Source: Planctomycetaceae bacterium
GTDB taxonomy: Bacteria > Planctomycetota > Planctomycetia > Pirellulales > UBA1268
NCBI GenBank assembly: GCA_947453875.1
Contig: CANGIH010000060.1
Location: 1 to 9,773, forward strand
Direction: 5' to 3'
DNA length: 9,773 nt
The position numbers and the translations under genes are program-made. Each line of letters begins with the position of its first letter. Within the stretch, counting starts at the first letter, position 1. Under the pieces are notes generated by a model. The model was not told the DNA's origin and did no database searches. It saw only the letters and a program-made list of their open reading frames with translations. Shown in pieces: positions 6,090 through 9,773 of the stretch.

Positions 6090-6904
6090 ATCACCTCTTC
6101 CGCCAGCGCCGCGTAGTCTTCAGCACCGTGCGAGTCGGGGGCGTAGTCGAAGATCGACTGCCCGAAACTCGGTGCCTCGGCCAGGCGGATGTTGCGGCGA
6201 ATGCGTGTTTGGAAGACGCGCGCCTCGGACCACACCGGGTGGTTTCCGTGGCTCGAGGCGAAGAATCCCTCGACATCCCTGGCCACTTCGTTGGCAAGGC
6301 GAGTCGCCGATTCGAACATGCAGAGCACGACACCGAGGAGGCGCAGCCGGGGATTGACGCGATCGGCGACCAGTTCCATCGTCTCGAGCAGCTTCGACAG
6401 CCCGTGAAGCGCCAGGAAATGGGGCTGGAGGGGGAGCAACACCTCATCCGCCGCAGCCATCGCATTGAGCGAGAGGAGGCCGAGGGAGGGGGGGCAGTCG
6501 ATCACCATCGTGTCATGAACGAGGGCGTCTGCCCCCGCGGCGACACCCCCGGAGCGACAAGCCGCATCCCCTTCGATGCGTTGACGCAGCAACCCTTCGC
6601 GGCCAGGCCGGTTGGCCAGCGCCATCTCCACCGCCGAGAGATCGATGTGGGAGGGGATGACATGGAGACGCTCCCCGGCCTGCACGCGAGCCTCTTCAAG
6701 CGACCGCCCCTCGACGAGCATGTCGTAGGACGACACCGGGTGCGCCCCCGGTTGGACTCCGGCGTGGAGCGTTGCGTGTGCCTGCGGGTCGAGATCGACC
6801 AGACAGACCCGCTGGCCGGCACGCGCAAGCGCCACGGCGAGGTTCACCGACGTGGTCGTCTTGCCGACGCCACCCTTCTGATTGGCCACCGCGATTGAAC
6901 GCAT
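6044..6904 (-). CDS. parA: ParA/MinD-family ATPase (Soj-like)
   Basis: Deviant Walker A ATPase of the ParA type. Such proteins dimerise on ATP, bind DNA or membrane nonspecifically, and move chromosomes, plasmids or other cargo with a partner protein. The product has 286 residues. Visible are the deviant Walker A KGGVGKTT at 10-17, Walker A' VDLDPQAHAT at 36-45, Walker B MVIDCPPSLG at 133-142, and the C-terminal block RRNIRLAEAPSFGQSIFDY, usual in chromosomal Soj/ParA proteins. A short Gly/Ala-rich insertion lies just before Walker B (about 112-130). I chose the ATG at 6904 because GAGAGGG stands about 6 bases upstream and MRSIAVANQKGG is the standard N-terminus; an ATG at 6943 adds only 13 unconserved residues. 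No parB and no parS-like site are in view, so the partner is unknown. A perfect palindrome lies just upstream. Confidence 0.93.
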   Translation of the reverse strand: MRSIAVANQKGGVGKTTTSVNLAVALARAGQRVCLVDLDPQAHATLHAGVQPGAHPVSSYDMLVEGRSLEEARVQAGERLHVIPSHIDLSAVEMALANRPGREGLLRQRIEGDAACRSGGVAAGADALVHDTMVIDCPPSLGLLSLNAMAAADEVLLPLQPHFLALHGLSKLLETMELVADRVNPRLRLLGVVLCMFESATRLANEVARDVEGFFASSHGNHPVWSEARVFQTRIRRNIRLAEAPSFGQSIFDYAPDSHGAEDYAALAEEVIQAAAVDRETVRRAA

Positions 6905-6922
6905 GCTTCGCCCTCTCGACAA

Positions 6923-6932
6923 CCCGATCGGG
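6923..6932. promoter_or_regulatory. 10-bp perfect palindrome upstream of parA
   Basis: CCCGATCGGG, a perfect palindrome 18 bases before the parA start. ParA proteins sometimes autorepress, so an operator is possible. CGATCG is frequent throughout this GC-rich window, so chance is a real alternative. Confidence 0.2.
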
Positions 6933-6941
6933 GATGGGAGC

Positions 6942-6961
6942 ACCGCCGGTTGCGGGGCGGT
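6942..6961 (-). repeat. Inverted repeat in the parA leader
   Basis: Perfect 6-bp arms ACCGCC/GGCGGT with an 8-base loop, in the 137-base gap between the membrane-protein gene and parA. No U run follows. It could be a transcript-end hairpin for the upstream gene or part of the parA leader. Confidence 0.3.
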
Positions 6962-7041
6962 TCATCCCGGGAAAACCGTGGGAGGATAGGCTCCCCAACG
7001 CATGGCCAAAAGCCCGGTTTCGCTGGCATTTCCCCGCAGGG

Positions 7042-7647
7042 TCAATGGACTTCCCGGAGCCAGGTGGCCAGTCCGCCGGCGATCCGCCCGAGCGTGATCC
7101 TCCCCGGCCTGCCCACCACCGCCAGAGCCCCTTCCTCCCCAACCTCACCGGGGGCAGTCGCCGCGCCGTCGAGATCCATGACGAGCATCACCGGGGGGCG
7201 GCCGTCGGCAGGGTCCGAGAAGGCGAGCGCCGTGTCCCAGGCGGATTCATGCAGCCGACTGGTGGCATCACGACCAGGAGCAGGCCAGAGGAAATTCGCA
7301 TCCTCCACCAGTCCGCGGCGGAGGTGGACCAGGCCTCGCGCTGTGGAGACGTCGCGACGCTCCACGGCGACCAGCCCTCCGGGCCCGGCTCCCGGGCGGA
7401 GCGACCAGACCTCGACGACCGGTGCGGCCGCCACCTTCCTCGCGGCCTCCGCCCCATAAAATTCCAGGCAACGTCGCGTCTGACCACGCTGGAAGAGTAT
7501 CCCGGCAACGCCAGCGGCGACGCCGAGGGCGAGCAGGCCGATGACGAGTCGCGAGCCCGACCCGGATGCCCCACCGAAGGCCTGCGGCGCGCGATCGCCC
7601 GGCGACACGGCGGAGGCAGAAACCGGGAGTGATTCGGGGGGCTGCAT
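7042..7647 (-). CDS. Single-pass membrane-anchored protein of unknown function
   Basis: A 201-residue protein I cannot name. A disordered Ser/Pro/Gly/Ala N-terminus (1-33) precedes one transmembrane segment LVIGLLALGVAAGVAGILF (34-52), then an extracytoplasmic or luminal domain of about 145 residues. Conserved-looking blocks are RRCLEFYG (58-65), DVSTARGLVHLRRGLVEDANFLW (99-121) and MLVMDLDG (154-161). The second block resembles a planctomycete hypothetical family as I recall it; this is unverified. There is one cysteine (Cys60) and no obvious catalytic motif. The ATG at 7647 has no Shine-Dalgarno; a TTG at 7695 would add 16 residues of low quality. It lies upstream of parA on the same strand with a 137-base gap, and divergent from the 75-residue gene. 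Confidence 0.82.
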   Translation of the reverse strand: MQPPESLPVSASAVSPGDRAPQAFGGASGSGSRLVIGLLALGVAAGVAGILFQRGQTRRCLEFYGAEAARKVAAAPVVEVWSLRPGAGPGGLVAVERRDVSTARGLVHLRRGLVEDANFLWPAPGRDATSRLHESAWDTALAFSDPADGRPPVMLVMDLDGAATAPGEVGEEGALAVVGRPGRITLGRIAGGLATWLREVH

Positions 7648-7695
7648 GCGAAGCCAGGGCGGAAAGCAACGTGGGCGCGGTGGACGACCGACCAA

Positions 7696-7703
7696 TGTAT
7701 ACT
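7696..7703. promoter_or_regulatory. Overlapping divergent -10-like boxes
   Basis: TGTATACT reads as TATACT on the plus strand (7698-7703) and TATACA on the minus strand (7696-7701), both one or two bases from the TATAAT consensus. It lies between the divergent genes at 7647 and 7770 in an otherwise GC-rich gap. Neither direction has a recognisable -35 at 17 bases. On the plus strand the predicted start of transcription (~7710) coincides with the first base of a hairpin. Confidence 0.35.
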
Positions 7704-7709
7704 CATTGC

Positions 7710-7724
7710 GCCGTCCGAGACGGC
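7710..7724 (+). repeat. Leader hairpin 1
   Basis: GCCGTC-CGA-GACGGC, a perfect 6-bp stem with a 3-base loop, near the predicted 5' end of the transcript for the 75-residue gene and aroB. It is followed by CTGTTTAT, too few T for a confident terminator. A 5' hairpin of this kind can protect mRNA from decay (inference). Confidence 0.45.
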
Positions 7725-7735
7725 CTGTTTATACG

Positions 7736-7751
7736 AACAAGGCGGCTTGTT
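7736..7751 (+). repeat. Leader hairpin 2, just before the ribosome binding site
   Basis: AACAAG-GCGG-CTTGTT, a perfect 6-bp stem with a 4-base loop. It ends 3 bases before the GGAGGAG ribosome binding site. It could modulate translation of the 75-residue protein and aroB. Confidence 0.45.
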
Positions 7752-7754
7752 GCT

Positions 7755-7761
7755 GGAGGAG
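7755..7761 (+). promoter_or_regulatory. Strong ribosome binding site of the 75-residue gene
   Basis: GGAGGAG, 8 bases before the ATG at 7770. It is the best Shine-Dalgarno site in the window and fixes this start over in-frame codons farther upstream. Confidence 0.7.
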
Positions 7762-7769
7762 CCCGGAGA

Positions 7770-7997
7770 ATGCCCAACGCCTACGATCCCTACCGTGAAG
7801 CGCTTGTCGTCGAGCGGCACACCGTCTGGCCCGAGGAGTACGAGGATTGGTCGGCCGCCGACAAGAGCCGCGCCGAGGCGTTGCTGCATGCCAGCCCCAC
7901 CGAGGCCACCGAACTCGACTACACCCGCCAGCACTCCGGATTCGCCCGCGTGATCATCGTCACGCCGGAAGACATCGACCGTGTGAGTGTTGCCTGA
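7770..7997 (+). CDS. Small acidic conserved-type hypothetical protein before aroB
   Basis: A 75-residue acidic protein starting MPNAYDPYREALVVERHTVW and ending with a strand-like block FARVIIVTPEDIDRV. It contains WPEEY and a central helical, Glu/Ala-rich stretch (about 28-50). There is no signal peptide, membrane segment or cysteine. I do not know its function; I recall similar short proteins in planctomycetes but cannot confirm that. The start is well supported by GGAGGAG at 8 bases. Its stop lies inside the aroB reading frame (11-base overlap if aroB starts at 7987), so the two are translated from one message. A leader with two hairpins precedes it. It could be a small regulator or partner protein, but nothing in the sequence shows which. 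Confidence 0.86.
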   Translation: MPNAYDPYREALVVERHTVWPEEYEDWSAADKSRAEALLHASPTEATELDYTRQHSGFARVIIVTPEDIDRVSVA

Positions 7998-9096
7998 CGT
8001 GGCTGCCTGCATTGTCCGCGTCGAACTCGCCGATCGTTCCTACGAGATCGCCATCGGCCCCGGCATGCTTGCCTCGGCGGGGCACGCGCTGCGTGAAGCC
8101 GGTTGCCGTCGCGGTGTGATCATCGCCGACACCGGCGTTCTCGCCACCCACGCCGCGACCGTCGAGGGGTCGCTGCGGCACGCGGGCCTGGAGACGCTGA
8201 TGCTTCCCGTGCATCGGGGCGAGGCCTCGAAGTCGGTATCGGAGGCGGAGCGACTCTGGGAAGCGATGGCGGAAGCTGCCGTCGATCGCGGCACCCATGT
8301 CATCGCCGTGGGGGGAGGGGTTGTGGGGGATCTCGCCGGGTTTGTCGCGGCGACCTTCGCCCGTGGCCTCCCGGTGTGGCAGGTGCCGACGACCCTCGTC
8401 GCCCAGGTCGACAGCGCCATCGGTGGCAAGACCGGCATCAATCTCCGTGCCGGCAAGAACCTCGTCGGCGCCTTCTGGCAGCCCCGGGGCGTCATCGCCG
8501 ACATCGACACGCTCCGCACGCTCCCTGAACGGGAATATGTCAGCGGGATGGCCGAGGTGGCGAAATACGGCATGATCCTCGACGAGCTTCTCTTCGAACG
8601 CCTGGAATCCCGTGCTGGGGCGATCCTCGCCCGCGACCCGGTCGAACTCGGGGCGATTGTACGCCGCTCGGCCGAACTCAAGGCCTCGGTCGTTTCCCGC
8701 GACGAGCACGAACGGACTGGCCTGCGAGCCATTCTCAACTACGGCCATACCTTCGGGCATGCCTACGAGAATGCCGTCGGCTATGGCACGCTTCTGCATG
8801 GTGAGGCGGTGGCGATCGGGATGGCCGACGCCGCAGAACTGGCCGTCCGGATCGGACGGATTCCGGCCGATCTCGCCCTCCGCCAGGATGCGCTTCTCAC
8901 CGCCCTGCACCTGCCGACGCGACTCCCTCCAGGGCCCAAGCCTTCACCGGAGGATCTGGTGGCGCTGATGGCCCGCGACAAGAAGACCCTCCACGGCCGA
9001 CTTCGGTTCATTCTCCCCACGCGGCTCGGGGAGGTCGAACTCGTCGACGGGATCGATTCCTCCGTCGTGCTCGATGTGCTCAACCGGCTGAGCTGA
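7987..9096 (+). CDS. aroB: 3-dehydroquinate synthase
   Basis: AroB converts DAHP to 3-dehydroquinate, the second step of the shikimate pathway to aromatic amino acids, using NAD and a divalent metal (Zn or Co) in the cytoplasm. The 369-residue length is normal. Visible are the NAD-binding GGGVVGDLAGF at 109-119, PTTLVAQVDSAIGGKTGIN at 134-152, and the metal ligands Glu190 (SGMAEVAKYG), His254 (NYGHTFGHA) and His271 (LHGEAVAIGM) with family spacing. The start is uncertain: GTG at 7987 overlaps the upstream gene by 11 bases, while TTG at 7990 and GTG at 7999 are also in frame. No clear Shine-Dalgarno exists, consistent with translational coupling to the 75-residue gene. No other aro gene is in the window. 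Confidence 0.97.
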   Translation: MLPDVAACIVRVELADRSYEIAIGPGMLASAGHALREAGCRRGVIIADTGVLATHAATVEGSLRHAGLETLMLPVHRGEASKSVSEAERLWEAMAEAAVDRGTHVIAVGGGVVGDLAGFVAATFARGLPVWQVPTTLVAQVDSAIGGKTGINLRAGKNLVGAFWQPRGVIADIDTLRTLPEREYVSGMAEVAKYGMILDELLFERLESRAGAILARDPVELGAIVRRSAELKASVVSRDEHERTGLRAILNYGHTFGHAYENAVGYGTLLHGEAVAIGMADAAELAVRIGRIPADLALRQDALLTALHLPTRLPPGPKPSPEDLVALMARDKKTLHGRLRFILPTRLGEVELVDGIDSSVVLDVLNRLS

Positions 9097-9197
9097 GCTT
9101 CGCTCCCCGGAACCACGGCCTCGGGTCGCAGCCATGCCGCCCTCCTCCCGCCCCACCAACGACTGAGGGGGTGATGCAAGGCCTCGTGGCCCCGCAC

Positions 9198-9232
9198 CAC
9201 CCCCTTCGGGTGTTGTCACTCGTAGAAGTGAC
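9198..9232. terminator. Two hairpins in the convergent gap
   Basis: CACCC/GGGTG (5 bp, loop CCTTC, 9198-9212) is followed by GTCACT/AGTGAC (6 bp, loop CGTAGA, 9215-9232). They sit in the 141-base gap between the aroB stop and the stop of the oppositely oriented collagen-like gene, where a bidirectional terminator is expected. There is no U run on either strand, so if it terminates it is not of the classical intrinsic type. The rest of 9097-9197 shows no gene. Confidence 0.38.
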
Positions 9233-9237
9233 GGCGA

Positions 9238-9773
9238 TCAGCGCCAGTCCTTCCCCGGCAGCTTCGACGGCCACTCATCGTCGGTGAGCCATACAAGCGA
9301 CGTCGATGTCGACGCCAGACCCGCGGCCTGCTTCGGCTGAGCGGCTGTGATCGCCGCCGAACCTTCGGCATCGACACTCACACGCACCTGCTCGAAGTCG
9401 ACGTCCGACGTGCACAGGCTCTGATGACGCGATGGCCGGAATCCGACCGGCACCTTTCCGAGCACCGCATCGATCCGCTTCTTGCTCCGCAGACCGGAAA
9501 GCGAAAGTTCCACGGTGTCGCCGACACGACGGAGCACGGCGTTGTCCAAACGGGCGGCGTCGGGCAACCGCAGGAGGGCGGTGATGTCGCGGGCACCGGT
9601 GCGGAGATCACTCCCCGCTGGACCACGATCCCCCTTCGGACCGGCAGGCCCCTGCTTCCCATCGGCACCGTTCTTGCCATCCTTCCCGGCAGGGCCCGGT
9701 GGGCCAGCCTTGCCGTCGACGCCGGGCTTCCCATCCTTGCCGGGCGCACCGTTCAGACCCGGCTTCCCATCGG
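9238..9773 (-). CDS. Collagen-like protein with phage tail-fibre-type C-terminus (cut by right edge)
   Basis: Only the C-terminal 178 residues are visible; the start lies beyond the right edge. The visible part opens with at least 18 uninterrupted G-X-Y triplets (GKPGLNGAPGKDGKPG and onward, coded by 9607-9768), rich in Lys, Asp and Pro as in bacterial collagen triple helices. A 122-residue C-terminal domain follows: a short helix-like linker, then RRVGDTVELSLSGL, VPVGFRPS and the ending DDEWPSKLPG. This order (VG-DxV-L-L-G, LP-GFRPS, WP-x-x-LPG) resembles, from memory, the C-terminal beta domain of siphophage minor tail or fibre proteins, which often carry collagen-like stalks. It could be a prophage fibre, a domesticated surface protein or a secreted structural protein. 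The gene converges on aroB, so it is not in its operon. Confidence 0.85.
   Translation of the reverse strand, partial: DGKPGLNGAPGKDGKPGVDGKAGPPGPAGKDGKNGADGKQGPAGPKGDRGPAGSDLRTGARDITALLRLPDAARLDNAVLRRVGDTVELSLSGLRSKKRIDAVLGKVPVGFRPSRHQSLCTSDVDFEQVRVSVDAEGSAAITAAQPKQAAGLASTSTSLVWLTDDEWPSKLPGKDWR
9607..9768 (-). repeat. Collagen G-X-Y coding repeat
   Basis: Eighteen consecutive Gly-X-Y codon triplets, seen at DNA level as recurring 9-base units such as GATGGGAAG and GGCAAGGAT on the minus strand. The repeat reaches to within a few bases of the window edge, so the full length is unknown. It encodes the stalk of the partial protein; it is not a non-coding satellite. Confidence 0.9.

Noticed and set aside
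5597..6898. 433-residue open frame on the plus strand
   Set aside because: Antisense to nearly all of parA; Arg/Gly/His-rich with no motif. The smaller frame 5778-6089 in another phase is the better candidate in the gap.
7648..7695. Upstream TTG start for the membrane-protein gene
   Set aside because: It would add 16 Arg/Pro-rich residues and place the start codon directly beside the -10-like box; the ATG at 7647 is simpler.
7960..8910. 316-residue open frame on the minus strand
   Set aside because: Antisense to aroB, whose active-site residues are intact; no domain visible.
9097..9237. Attachment site or tRNA at the border with the fibre-like gene
   Set aside because: I looked for a tRNA-like T-loop or a direct repeat and saw neither; only the two hairpins are present.
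1..9773. Frequent CGATCG and two GCGATCGC sites across the window
   Set aside because: Looks like general word bias of this GC-rich genome. I see no ordered spacing, and it cannot be judged without a genome-wide count.

Overview
The window is GC-rich, almost fully coding bacterial chromosome with no phage integrase, transposase, CRISPR array, rRNA or tRNA that I can see. The most likely host is a planctomycete (Planctomycetota). I base this on the high GC, the several start codons without a good ribosome binding site, and secreted or membrane-anchored hypothetical proteins that resemble planctomycete-type families as I remember them. This assignment is inference, since no 16S rRNA is present.

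Layout. Positions 1-3621 (minus strand) hold a housekeeping run, read in the order rpmA (ribosomal protein L27), obg (ribosome-assembly GTPase), coaX (type III pantothenate kinase), rsfS (ribosome silencing factor) and argS (arginyl-tRNA synthetase, cut by the left edge). The theme is 50S ribosome assembly, translation and CoA supply. The usual partner rplU is missing upstream of rpmA. Positions 3748-5496 (minus) hold a large secreted protein of unknown function with a three-fold degenerate C-terminal repeat. Positions 5497-6043 hold its upstream region and a possible small plus-strand gene. Positions 6044-6904 (minus) hold a ParA/MinD-type ATPase, and 7042-7647 (minus) a single-pass membrane protein of unknown function. 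A divergent intergenic region at 7648-7769 carries a shared -10-like box and two hairpins. The plus strand then has a 75-residue acidic protein overlapping aroB (3-dehydroquinate synthase, shikimate pathway), 7770-9096. After a short convergent gap with hairpins, the right edge (9238-9773, minus) holds the C-terminal end of a collagen-like G-X-Y protein whose last 122 residues resemble the C-terminal domain of phage minor tail or fibre proteins.

Most of the window is ordinary core genome. The parts worth a second look are the repeat-bearing secreted protein, the collagen/tail-fibre-like protein at the right edge, the hairpin leader in front of the 75-residue gene and aroB, and the small ORF convergent with parA. 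I found no clear sign of a new multi-gene system inside these boundaries; if one exists, it most likely continues past the right edge.
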